From: Desmodesmus armatus | Lineage: Eukaryota > Chlorophyta > Chlorophyceae > Sphaeropleales > Scenedesmaceae | NCBI GenBank assembly: GCA_007449985.2 | Contig: VIIQ02000005.1 | Location: 186,001 to 250,000 of the forward strand | DNA: 64,000 nt | Reading direction: 5' to 3' | The notes under the pieces: generated by a model | What the model saw: only the letters and a program-made list of their open reading frames with translations | What the model was told of the DNA's origin: nothing | Databases searched by the model: none | Shown here: piece after piece, positions 34,228 to 44,566 of the stretch | How positions within the stretch are numbered: position 1 is the first letter of the stretch | Layout of the letters: each line of letters starts with the position of its first letter | Translations under genes and position numbers: made by a program

Positions 34228-34770
34228 ATCAATGTTTGTCTAATTGGACTTCTGCATTCGTCAGGCTGCTTTAATCATTGACAGCAGGACAACAGGCAGG
34301 AGCCCCAAATGGTTTGACCCCCCATCATGGCATGGTGTTGACCAAAAGTTAGCATCTTGGCAAAAGCGGAGTTTTTCATGACAAGCAACATTGAAGCAAC
34401 GCGGCTGCTGGCACCGTGCTGTCCCCTGGCAGCTTAGCTGCTGCAGGATATGGCGATTGGTCTTCAAGAGTTATCTACGCATGTTCGGTATATACTGGCA
34501 TATATGGCACACAGCTTGTTTGACGAAGCAACATTCATGCATCATAGCCCATGCTAGGCTCCCGCCTGTACTCAGTGCAGTGACTGCCTGGTTACAGCTG
34601 GGGTAGCTAGCATATGCAGTAGATTCACAGAAGAAGTTGGATGCTCAGTGCCTGACAACACCGTTACATTGACCTTGCGGCCAGCAACACAGCCTGTGTA
34701 GGCTTGAGGCCGACCACTGCACATATGTAGCTGTCTGCCCGTCCATCTGTACAATGCGCACACCAACAGA

Positions 34771-35059
34771 ACACATGCCGGAACTCTGACATGAACTTCA
34801 ACTTTCCACACTGGTGCGGTAGGTGCATGCACGTGCTGCTGCCACCAAAACCTCTGACAGCCCCAGCGCCCACACAACCCTGTGACAGGACTTCTGAGGA
34901 GCTCAACACAAACTAACTCATGTGTTTAACAAACTCAACACTGCTACACAGGCGCAACAAGACCTGCTGGTCAATACCAACACACCCTTTTGACCCATTG
35001 AACACATGGCGCTACCAACAATCTGCAACCAGAGAGGCTCTGCCATGAATGCCCCCCAC
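34771..35059. other. Intergenic
   Basis: Nothing gene-like seen. This is the downstream side of the minus-strand membrane-protein gene. Confidence 0.5.
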
Positions 35060-35064
35060 TTACA
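35060..35064 (-). terminator. Candidate TGTAA polyadenylation signal
   Basis: Minus-strand TGTAA 65 bp beyond the stop codon at 35129, a usual distance in volvocine genes. Confidence 0.55.
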
Positions 35065-35128
35065 TCCCCCTGCCCTAATAAGAAAGCATCACCACATGCA
35101 GCCCCAGTGCCATGGTGTCTGTGTGTGG

Positions 35129-35329
35129 TCACCACAGTGCCCAGGGCTTGCTGCCTGCCTGCCCCTTGCCGCCCTGCTGCTGCTGCAGTAGTCGTGTGGC
35201 CTTGTCGGTACCCTCCAGCAGCAGCAGGCTCTCCTCCATCACCAGCGCCTGCACCACACGACGGAGCACCTGGCGCACAATCAGGTCCTCGTGGAACTGA
35301 CCGCCACCAGGGGGTAGCTGGGAGAGCGG

Positions 35330-35389
<60 letters not shown>

Positions 35390-38300
35390 GAGGAGGAGCA
35401 CAAAAAGGCAAATGTGATTCAAAGCAGAGGTAGTTGCAACACAGCTGAAAATATAGGCCCAAATGCAGATGTTGCGGCTGCTGCTGAAGGCTCCAGGCCT
35501 GCTTAGGATCATAAAAGCAAAAGGCTCCGCCACAGTAAACACTGCTAGCAGCTACCAACACAAGTGTTGGGCCCCAACCCGCTGATGATGCACAGGGACA
35601 TCTTGCTGCTGCCCTCACTCCATGCATGAGGTCGCTCTCAAGCAGCAGCTGTACGCAGCAGCCCCTCGGGGTCAGGAGGCAGCCATGGCTGCACTTAACG
35701 CTGATGTCACCCTGGCTGAGGTGGAACAATGCATGGCGCTCCCGGCCGGCAAAGCCCCTGATGCTCAGGGGCTGACAGGAGAGCTCTTAAGGCTGGCCGC
35801 TGCCCCTGTCCGTGATACAGGTTCGAGTGGTGACCCTCTGCCGGCCTGTCCTGTCGTTGTTGAGTGTGCACAGTGGTTGCTGCAGGCCATGTTCTCTAAT
35901 GCTTGTGTCCCGGAGGTTATGCGCACCAGCAAGTTGGTCCCCGTGCCGAAGTCGCTGAGCCCTGCTGCCCTGGCAGTACGGGACCAGTACAGAGGTATCT
36001 CTGTGTCACCTGTCTTTTCCCGCATGTTGGATCGCTTCTTGAATCAGCGCTTTGAGCGGTTGGCATCACTCCTGTCACTTCGGGCTCCCACCCAGTGTGG
36101 CTTTAGGCCGGGCCATGGCACACTAGATGCCATCTTCACGCTGCAGCATCTGATCAGTGTGGCGCAGCATCGCCGCCGTCGCTTGTATGTGGTCTTTGTG
36201 GACTTTAAGAAGGCTTTTGACAAGGTTAGGAGGGACCTGTTGTTGGAGCGATGTCGAAAGTTGGGTGTGCATGGCCCCTTTCTGGACATGTTGGGTGGCG
36301 TTGTATGATCGTGTGTGCTGTCAGGTGGCAGTCAATGGGGAGCTTGGGGACGCCTTCCCCACAGTGTCTGGCACAAAGCAGGGGAGTGAGCTGAGCCCCC
36401 TCTTGTTCGGCCTGTTTATTGAGTTGCTGCATTACCTGATCAGGCTCAAGTTGCCGGGGGCAGGGCCAGTGCTGAGTGGACTTAAGGTGCCTGACGTGAT
36501 GTATGCTGACGACGTGGGGTTGCTCAGCTTCGAGGCCTGCGAGATACAGCAGATCGTGGATGTGCTTGATGTCTTCTGCACATTGTTTGATATGGAGGTG
36601 AACCTTGCGCCGCACAAGACTTGTGTCGTGTGTTTCCGCCCGCAACACCTGAGGGTGCCTGCAGGGTTTCGCCTTGTGTTTCGGGGCCGTGAAATTGCGC
36701 TGCAATCAGAGTACGTGTATCTGGGCGTGCGTGTGCATGCCACTCGGGGGCTTCTGGGGGCGTCGGACGCGCTGGCAGTTTCCGGCAGCAAAGCCATGCA
36801 TGCCATGCTGACGCGCTGTCGTCGGGCTTGCCTCACCCAGTTTGACATCAAGTGCAGAATGTTTGATATTTTGGTCGAGCCTGTGTTGTCATATGCGTCG
36901 CATATCTGGGGCCCGGCAATGTTTGTGAAGCGCCTGCACTCCGCACCGTACGACACACAAGCCGAGAGTGTGCACACCTCGTTCCTGAGGATCATGACAG
37001 GATCCATCAAAGGGGTTGCCAAGGATGTATTATACCGGGACCTGCACCGCATTCCCGTCATGTACCACTGGGTAGTCCTGGCTGCGCGGTGGTGGACCAA
37101 GCTGTCGGATTCGCGTGATGAGGAGCCCAGGTCACTGGCCAGTTGTGTGTGGCGCGAGGACGTTATGTTGGCCTTGGATGGCTGTCAGCGTTGCTGGTCG
37201 TATGGTGTGTTGCACACTATGTCTGGCTTGCAGCTCCTTGATAGTAGCTGGCGGCAGCAGCCTTTGGAGTGGGTGTTGCAGCAGCGGTGGCAGGAGTCAG
37301 CTGTGCAGGCTGCCTTGGCTGGCCTGTTCCGTGATAGGTGGCAGGGTCTTACAGAAGGCAGCCCTCGCACTGCACCGTCTGCCGGCATTCACAGGCTTAC
37401 ACACCATGCATGGGTATACCCTCTTGACCCTGGCTTTGATCCTTTCTCTAGAGACCATGCAGCCCCGCATATGAAGTTGTGCTTGTCTTTCAACGTGGCA
37501 CAAAACCTGGCGCAGTTGCGTGTTGGCTCTGCACATCTTGAAATTGAGCAGGGCCGCAAGCGTAGGGAGTCTGTCCCAAGGGCGGATCGCATCTGTCGTT
37601 TGTGCTCTGGTCAGGACGCTTCGCTGGCCAACCGCGCTGCTGTGCTGGCCCGTACTGGCACCAGCAACAATGTTGAAGATCTAAAGCACTTCATTCTTGA
37701 ATGTCCCGTGTATGATGATCTGCGCACCGCCTGCCCAGCCTTTGCTGACCCGGCTTCAGTCCAGTTGGGTGACCAAGATTGTGTTGCTACTGTGTTTCAA
37801 CATGCCGAACAGTCGGCCCTGGCACACACTTTGTACAAAATGAAAGTGCGCAGAGCACGCTTGCTTGGCCTTACTATGGGTATTTGACTGACTTTGTTCT
37901 GTTTCTTGTGTCCACACTGGTATAGTTGCCTGCCCTCATCTCTGCACACAATAGGTTCCTAGCATGGCTGGCACTTGCTGCAATTCTGGTGGTTCTGCCT
38001 TCTTTGGTCAACCCGGTGTAGGTGGTGCAAACCACCGCAGGGGAGACAACTTATGAGGTTCACCTGGCTCGATCCTGGTGGGCAATGCCATTGTTGTTTG
38101 GCGAAAATGTCCATGTAACATACTCCCCCCATTAATGTAGATACACTTTGCCAGCTCCCGGTACCTGCCGGCATGCAGTAACTTGTGCTGACCAAGGCCT
38201 AAGGCTGTTGACAGCACAGCCCCTCTCCCTACAAACATCCCGCTGCCCCGCCTCGCTCCCTCTCTGACTTACCAGCTCGCTCAGCTGCTGCTCAATGAGT

Positions 38301-40123
38301 GCCTCCACCGCTGCCCTGTGCTGCCAGCTGCCCAGGCCCTCAGGCGCAGTCATCACAGCAGCAAGCATCAGATCCTCAATCTGATGCTCGCGCTCCCGTG
38401 TGCCATTGCTGCCGTCTGCAGCCTTGTGCTGCTGCGGGGCATAGCCAAGCTTGCGCGCCAGCAGCTTGCTGCGTATTAACCGCTCACAGTCCCTGCTCAG
38501 GTTGCCGATGTTGCGATCCAGCAGCAGCAGCAGCAGCGGGTGACAGCAGCAGTCAATGTAGGGTACCACCAGCATGCTGCCCAACCGATGCAGATGCAGG
38601 CCAGCAGCGAGTCCCTCAAAAACAGTGTGAAGCCATGACGGCACCGCGGCCATGCACACCCAAGCCATGACTATCGCACAAAGCCCATCACACATAGGGC
38701 TTTCTGGCAGCGCCTACTGCGGCTGACGCCAAGCTGATCCAGCTCCCTGCGGCAGGGTCAAACCAGCCCAAGGCAGAGTCCACCCCCCCTGCAGTGTGCC
38801 CCCGCCCCCACCTGAGCTGCAGCTCCAGTGCCTCTGCTGCTCCAGCCGCCAGCCTGACCTTAAGGTGTGACATGTCCTCACCCTCAAGAGGCGTGGCCTG
38901 GCTGAAGTCACGCAGGGCAGTCACCTGCTTGGACCCGGGACCAACATACCTGCAGCACAGCACAGCACAACAACGGCACGGCAACGCAAGCATGCAGGGG
39001 GAAACGCGTGAGCGTGAGCGGGCTGGGCAGTGACTGAGGGTCCAAATATGCTGCACCACCTGCCAACCTGGAATTGGTGGTGCCTGGCACGAAGGATCCA
39101 GCATGTCACAGCAATTGGACAAGGTGCAATGTAGATGCAGCCAGCTGTGGGTAGTGACACTGCTGCTGTTCACCCACAACAGAACAGTTGCTGGCAGCTG
39201 CCGAGCTGTAGGTTGCTCGCATGCCATAGGCCCTGCTGCCTGCCAAGCTGTCACTCACGTGCGCACGTGTGCATCGAGGAATGTGCCATAGCCTGGTGGG
39301 GCTGAGGAGTCCTCCCTGGGTGGTGCTTGGCTGCTGTCCTGGGCTGACGAGGCATCATCACCCTCCTGCACACAGCACAGCACACACAGCACACACACGC
39401 CTCAGAGATGGCGCCCAACACCAGCACCAATGTTTGACTATGACTATGACTATTGAATCACGCCATCAATCAATCACACCATCAATGAATCACACCATCA
39501 ATGAATCACAGTGAGCATGCATGCGTAGCCACGCATGCAGTCCCTCTGCTGACATACCCCGTGCCTCAACACACTGCGACATGTGCACTGCAGCCTGCTG
39601 CTGCTGTTGCTGCTGCCGTCAGCAAGGGCCGCTCCACCCAGACAGCACTTGATGTGTCACAGTCACCCCTGGCCCTCCCCCCCTCCCTCTGCCCCTGGCC
39701 GCCACTGACCATGAAGCTGCTGAGCCACAGGTACAGCAGCATGACCGTGAAGTAGGTGATGACAACAACCAGCAGCGTGTCCAGCAGGGGCGGGGAGTCG
39801 CCCAGGCCAGGGTCTATGCTGGTGTCTGTGGCAAAAGAGTCCAAGGCAAACGAGTCCAGTGCCCATGACGGCAGCAGGGGAGCCAGCAGACCCATGACAG
39901 CAGCCCCGCAGCCTGCTACAAGCTGGGGTAACCGGATGGTGGGCCTGTGTGACAGCAGAAGATAGCAGCTGTGGATGGCAGCCCAACCAAGACACAACTC
40001 AAAGACCCGCACATACAAAATCTTCCTGCCTGACTGCATGTATAGCCGCTTCTTACACGGCAGGGACGAGCCCAAAGCATCAAGAACAGCTGCTTGACTG
40101 GAGCATACGCATGCATGCATCAC
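35129..40123 (-). CDS. Unrecognised membrane protein, 383 residues, five exons
   Basis: Exons 40123-39710, 39365-39259, 38949-38812, 38576-38273 and 35317-35129; lengths sum to 384 codons and phases match. Three hydrophobic segments occur near residues 38-57 (ELCLGWAAIHSCYLLLS), 67-86 and 113-136 (LLVVVITYFTVMLLYLWLSS), with a further hydrophobic stretch near 222-240 (CCCHPLLLLLLD). An acidic Ser/Pro loop follows TM3, and the C-terminal ~150 residues look helical and soluble (LARKLGYAPQQ, FHEDLIVRQVLRRVVQALV). I recognise no family. The start is the first in-frame Met; an upstream exon joining at about 40096 is possible. The acceptor of exon 4 (38576) was chosen by phase. The last intron, about 2.95 kb, contains an oppositely oriented retrotransposon. 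Confidence 0.65.
35331..35386. repeat. (AGC)n trinucleotide tract, about 18 units
   Basis: On the transcribed minus strand this reads as CTG/GCT repeats, ending about 14 bases before the 3' splice site at 35317, in place of an ordinary polypyrimidine tract. An AGG run follows it at 35387-35397. Confidence 0.95.
35590..37890 (+). mobile_element. Non-LTR retrotransposon inside an intron, antisense to host gene
   Basis: The element lies between exons 38273-38576 and 35129-35317 of the membrane-protein gene. It begins within the linker just before the RT domain; no endonuclease domain is present, so it is 5'-truncated. The 3' end is unclear: sequence to about 38000 may be element tail. Target-site duplications were not resolved. 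Confidence 0.75.
35622..37887 (+). pseudogene. Non-LTR reverse transcriptase with zinc motif, one frameshift
   Basis: First part 35622-36308: ALPAGKAPDAQGLTGELL, DQYRGISVSPVFSRML, GFRPGHGTLDAIF and VVFVDFKKAFDKV with the first catalytic Asp. A single frame change near 36300 leads into the frame ending at 37887: LYDRV, TKQGSELSPLLFGLF and YADDVGLLS. The long C-terminal region then carries an RICRLCSG...EDLKHFILECPVY zinc-type motif (CxxC...H...C). It shares the domain order of the element at 12.0 kb but is clearly a different family (TKQGSELS against GVKQGDPM). With only one indel it looks younger than the other element. Confidence 0.88.
39462..39512. repeat. Short tandem repeat, unit about 19 bp
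   Basis: ATCAATGAATCACACC-type units repeated about three times in the first intron of the membrane-protein gene, preceded by a GACTAT triplet repeat at 39437-39452. Confidence 0.7.
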
Positions 40124-40716
40124 CGTGGCAGCCTAAACCTTATTACCTGCTCTGCTGCTGTGCCTGTGGCTGTTGTGACCGCTGTGGATGTCTTGAGCTG
40201 CTGCAGGACACCACTGAGCGTCTATGGTGGGACTTGATTGGCCTGCACAACCCTGCAGTGCCAGGAGTTACTGCTGCCAAGGGCCTGCGCACACACCAAC
40301 AACAAATGCAGCCCTTATATGCAAGCAGCAGGGCACATATGTCAGTTCAGACACACGGGTGCCAAAAGCATCCATTCAAGCAGCCCTTACTGGCGCACCT
40401 GGACAACCCCGACACCTTGGATACCATCATCATGCTTCCGGAACCCGCTACGTCCGCGCAGTCAGGCACTGGCTGGCGAAACTGCTTAACAGACAGATGC
40501 TTATCCGATAAACGACGTCAGTACGAGCTCAATGTGGATGCAAGCAAACTGCTTCGGCGAGGGTGGATCAAACAAAACGTGCTACTGCCTTGCTACTTGT
40601 TGATGTACGATGTAACTTCTGCCCACCACGGTCAGGATCAATTTCTCTTTATGTCCTTCAGGCTTGCCTGCAAAACCCGCGCAGTACTGAGACTGGGCAC
40701 CAGGCTGGTGCCACCA
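40124..40716. other. Intergenic, no gene seen
   Basis: Upstream side of the membrane-protein gene. A plus-strand frame runs through it (39949-40836), but it overlaps exon 1 antisense and has no recognisable domain, so I do not call it. Confidence 0.4.
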
Positions 40717-40995
40717 GGGGGTCCACCACAAACCTACAGCCAGGGGGGGGGAGACGCCGGTTTTGCTGATACCCCTCCCCCTGTATCCGTTTTAGGCTTT
40801 CTGGCTCACGGACCCCTACCCCCCTGTCGGTTTTAGGCTGTTGTAAGGTACTGTTGCCTCCCCCTATGGACGGACCGCTGGACCCCTACCCCCCCTGACG
40901 ATTTAGGCTGTTTGTTCGATCGACCCCCACCCCCCTTTCGCGTTTAGGGCCGGCGTCTCCCCCCCCCCCTGGCTGGAGGTTTGTGGTGGACCCCC
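40717..40995. mobile_element. Small terminal-inverted-repeat element (MITE-like), 279 bp
   Basis: The left end 40717-40760 starts GGGGGTCCACCACAAACCT and runs through CAGCCAGG, a G run and AGACGCCGG; the right end 40950-40995 is its reverse complement with one or two mismatches and a different poly-C/G length. The interior repeats GACCCCTACCCCCC...TTTAGGCTG two to three times. No coding capacity. I could not confirm a target-site duplication: the bases just outside the ends (CCACCA, AGCAGG) do not obviously repeat. Confidence 0.75.
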
Positions 40996-42197
40996 AGCAG
41001 GAGTCACAGTTGGAGCTGACGCTGTTAGACACACCTGCATCATACACCTATGCTGTATCGTACATGTCTTGTTTGTAAACACATGAACTGAACACCCATG
41101 CCTTGCCCAATGCCCACTGCACGCAGGAAACGCCTTGCCAACTTTTGGGAGGCAGCTTTTGAATGCATGAGAGGGGGGGGGGGCAGGAGGGGGAGGGGGA
41201 GCGGGGGGGGGGGGGGGGGGGGGGGTTGTCGATGTCTGTGGGGTGGGGTGGGGGAAGGCACCCCTTTTCTCTTTCGCGCACCACACGGGCAAAGACACCC
41301 CAGAGGACACCTTGCACACTCAAAAGCAAGGGGTGGGGTGGGGGAAGGCACCAGGCCCTGGGATCATTTGCTGCCCGTCAAACGCAAACATTGAATCACG
41401 ATAAGAGTTGGACAACATTACATTGACTCTGTGCGATAGTCACATGGATTGTCACACCCAAAGCTAAGTACCAGTGCGTGTGTGACACACTGATTAAACC
41501 ACGAACACCAAAGCCGCCAGGCAAGCGTTTTCGGCCGCAAATTGTCTCGCCGGCACACGTCCAATGCAGCACATAGTGGCATGCACAAGTGTGCATACTG
41601 TGCATATAGTGTCTCACAGACAGGCACAGGCTGAAATCTACATGGAAGTCCACCCTGGTCAACTTTTATGATGCTCAGTAACAGACAACACAGGCTCATT
41701 GTTGGGTCAAACACTCACTCAAATGGCACGCACTGTTGTCAAAAGACCTGAGGCACAACATAGGCAGCATCTAAACATGCCACCCGTGCTGCCAGTCTGG
41801 CAAGAAACGTTCTGGTCCTGGCCAGTGCTACGGTTATAACCCACTCGTAACCAACAAATCATGTTGGAGAAGTTCTCCACGGTGGTAGCCGCTACCTGTG
41901 ACACACCTTGTGGTTGGCCCTTGGTGTCACCCTCGACGAGTGTCTGTGCGCCCATCACACAGCAGGGCTAGCTCAGGTCCCTTCACAACATCACAGCAAC
42001 AGTTGCTGCGCAACAGAGCTTGGCACTGGCCAAGAACAGATAACAGTGCGAATCATGTCTGACATTGCCTCCAGCTGGTGGCTGCAGCCAGCCAGATACT
42101 CCTAGACAGCAAAGAACTTGCACAACAACAAAAAACTTCATACACACCGCAGATACACCCTGCACAATCCAGGAAATGTGGCGGCCACACCACCCTC
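40996..42197. repeat. Intergenic with poly-G tracts and a 90-bp-spaced direct repeat
   Basis: Long G runs occupy 41172-41225. GGGGTGGGGTGGGGGAAGGC and the next three bases occur at 41240-41262 and again at 41330-41352. Nothing gene-like is seen from 41400 to 42197; this is the 3' side of the secreted-protein gene. Confidence 0.6.
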
Positions 42198-42250
42198 ACA
42201 CCACCACCACCACCACCACCACCACCACCACCACCACCACCACCACCACC
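42198..42250. repeat. (CAC)n tract, about 17 units
   Basis: Trinucleotide run about 95 bp past the stop of the secreted-protein gene, therefore probably in its 3' UTR, where it would read (GTG)n in the transcript. Confidence 0.95.
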
Positions 42251-42342
42251 GCTGCCACATTCAGTGTGGCCAGGACCTTGCAACCGTTCATCCTGCTGTG
42301 GGCACAGCACAGCACATGTGCTGCATGGTATGAGCCTCAGGC

Positions 42343-44566
42343 TCAGGGCACATTGCTTGTTGCAATGCGGAGCTGAACGGGTGTGGGGTACTCTGCTATC
42401 GCTGACTCTGCCTGCGGGCCGGCGGCGTTTGCTGCAGGAGCCGCAGCATTTGCTGCCGGCGAGGGAGTTTCCACGGGGCCTGCAGCAACTGCTGCTGCCA
42501 CCAGTACAGGCTGACTCACCACTACAGCAGGGCCTGTTGGCACCTGGGAGGCTGGCTGCTGTGCCTTGAGTGGGGCTGAGCGGGAGGGCACTGGCACCTC
42601 ATACACCGGCATCATGGCAACCACACCTGCAACCTGCTGGGAACTGGACTGGCTCAATCCTGTTGGAATGGTGAAGGTGAACTCTCCGGTGGCAGGGCTG
42701 CATGTGATGCCTGTGTCGTTGACCAGCCACGTGACTCTCACGGAGCTGCCGGCCTCAAGGCCTGCCATGAGGCTGCACTCGGCCATGCTCAGGTCATTGG
42801 GTGTGAGGCCTGCTTCGCTCATGACCTGGGGGTCTGTTGCAAACCACACTGAGCCCATGTACGGGTCGTCAGACCAGACGCCCACCATGTCCAGGGGTAC
42901 TGCGTCTGATGCGTCTGCTGAGCAAGCTTCGCTGATTGTGAGTTGCAGGGCGTCGATATCCTCAGTAGACACGGTGAGACAGGCCCCGTACTCGGTGGAT
43001 GGTGGGGCAGGGGAGGCATCCGGGGTGGGTGGTTCAGCAGCAGGCGAGGGCTGCACATGACAAGCATCCAAGACAGAGCAGCACATTGCTTGGTATCAGT
43101 ACATGTATTGGGTATTGCACACCAGCTGATGGCCAGCAAAGTGACTTCAGTTGTTTGTGGTTAACCACATGCACAACGTTGTGCATGAACCTTGCATCAT
43201 GATTCTTGATTCCTTGAATTCAGTGCTGTGCTCCGGGTCCTGCGGGCTGCGTATCTTGAGCTGCAGCAGGGTGATACACAGTACGGCAGCCAAGAGACAG
43301 GCAAGCTACATCGCCAACTTACAGATGGGGTGACCTCAGGGTCCATGAACGTAGTGTCGTCAGCAACTGCAAGGCAGAGCAGGCGCATGAGCAGGCACAC
43401 AACAGGCCAGGGTTAGAGCTGCTCACACAAGGAGGAACATTAGAGCTGCTCACACAACAGGAACTGCAGTGCCTGCTACGCTCTGCATAAAATCTGAGGG
43501 CCTGCCAGCATGGTGGCATGTTGGAACCAAGGTGAGCCCTCAGCGTTGCATGAACAAAGGCTGCTCAACCCTCAACTTGTGTGGCGCCAAGTCTTGCTGT
43601 AGGACCCATTGCACAGAGATCATAAGGCTGCACTGCATTGCTGTTTTGTGCTGGAAAAATACCAGCATAGTATTCTGGTGGCGAGTATTCACCGTCTGCT
43701 CACCACAGCTTGTGTGGTCGTCACTGGGTGTGGATCCAGTGGGGCAAGCCACGCAGTCGCCAGCCCTGAAAGGAGGTGGCACGCCCCATGCCCCCCAGCC
43801 TTGGTACCAGCCACGCCCGCCTCCATGGTGCTGTGCAGTGACACTGCTGCTGCTGGCGCCATCAGCCAGCACAAGGACCCAGCTTGAGCCGTCCCAAGAC
43901 AGCTTCAGGTTGGCCTTGTCGGTCAGAGGCACCTTGCCTTCCGCGCTGCAGTCAACACACTTGAAGCCTGCCCTGCGGTGCTCCCACCACGGCGCATCAG
44001 TGCTGCCGCTGGCCACCGGCTGGGAGCCCCAGCCTGATGCACAACGGCAGGAGCCGTACGTGCTGTTGGGCCGGGTGGCCAGAGTGTAGCCGGTGTCACA
44101 TGACACACATACGAGCCGCGAGCGTTCGGTGTCTTGTGCAGGGCCCCAGCCACCGTGGCCCCCGTGTTTCAGGCGGCGCCCACGCCAGCCTCCCCTGTAG
44201 CCACCCCCCTGGTGTCGGTGGCCATCTGGTGCAGTAATCGTCACGTTCTCACACTGCGCATGCATGACGAAGCAGGACATCAGTTGTGATGCAGTTGGCA
44301 TCAGCAGCAGCTGATCGCAAGTGGCATGGGGCAGGTGTTGCATCGACCGCCTGCAGAGGTGCGGCAACCAATGGAGTGGCTGCTGAGCGGACCATAACAC
44401 TCATTGTGACAGCTGTATGTCACAGTCCACAATAGGACAGTGGTGGGCCTACCTGCAGACAGCCTGGGCCATGCCTGGCTGTACAGTCGGCAGACTCTGC
44501 TTGGACACCACACTGGGCAGCACATGCAACCAGCAGGGCCATAACTGCAAGTGACGTCGTCTTCAT
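42343..44566 (-). CDS. Secreted protein with ephrin-receptor-like (GCC2/GCC3-type) cysteine motifs, 490 residues
   Basis: Exons 44566-44453, 44310-43704, 43366-43323 and 43050-42343; total 491 codons with matching phases. The N-terminus MKTTSLAVMALLVACAAQCG is a clear signal peptide. Exon 2 has Gly/Arg/His-rich sequence, then paired-Cys modules (VCVSCDTGYTL, FKCVDCSAEGKVPLTD, CVACPTGSTPSDDHTSC) like the GCC2/GCC3 repeats of extracellular proteins. Exon 4 encodes a second globular part with spaced cysteines (GACLTV, EACSAD, MAECSLMA, ITCSPATGEF), followed by an Ala/Pro-rich tail. No transmembrane segment or GPI signal is obvious at the C-terminus. It is probably a matrix or cell-wall glycoprotein; partner and role are unknown. 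Exon 2's acceptor (CGATCAG) was chosen for phase. Confidence 0.75.

Larger units (their letters stand above)
28125..34770. repeat. Right copy of the duplicated segment
   Basis: Matches the left copy in collinear blocks: 28125-29010 with 10870-12004, 30380-30575 with the distal part of one tandem unit (e.g. 14590-14790), 31070-31965 with 19860-20690, 31980-34271 with 21855-24030, 34277-34400 with 26858-27000, and 34700-34770 with 27230-27300. It lacks both retroelements, the tandem amplification and the hairpin insert. Contents that are not gene-like: 28250-30060 (old repeat sequence, no gene seen), 30590-31970 (same) and 33600-34770 (promoter side of the right paralogue and beyond). Confidence 0.7.

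Noticed and set aside
42118..42333. Poly-His reading frame
   Set aside because: Created by the (CAC)n tract, which lies downstream of a well-supported minus-strand gene.
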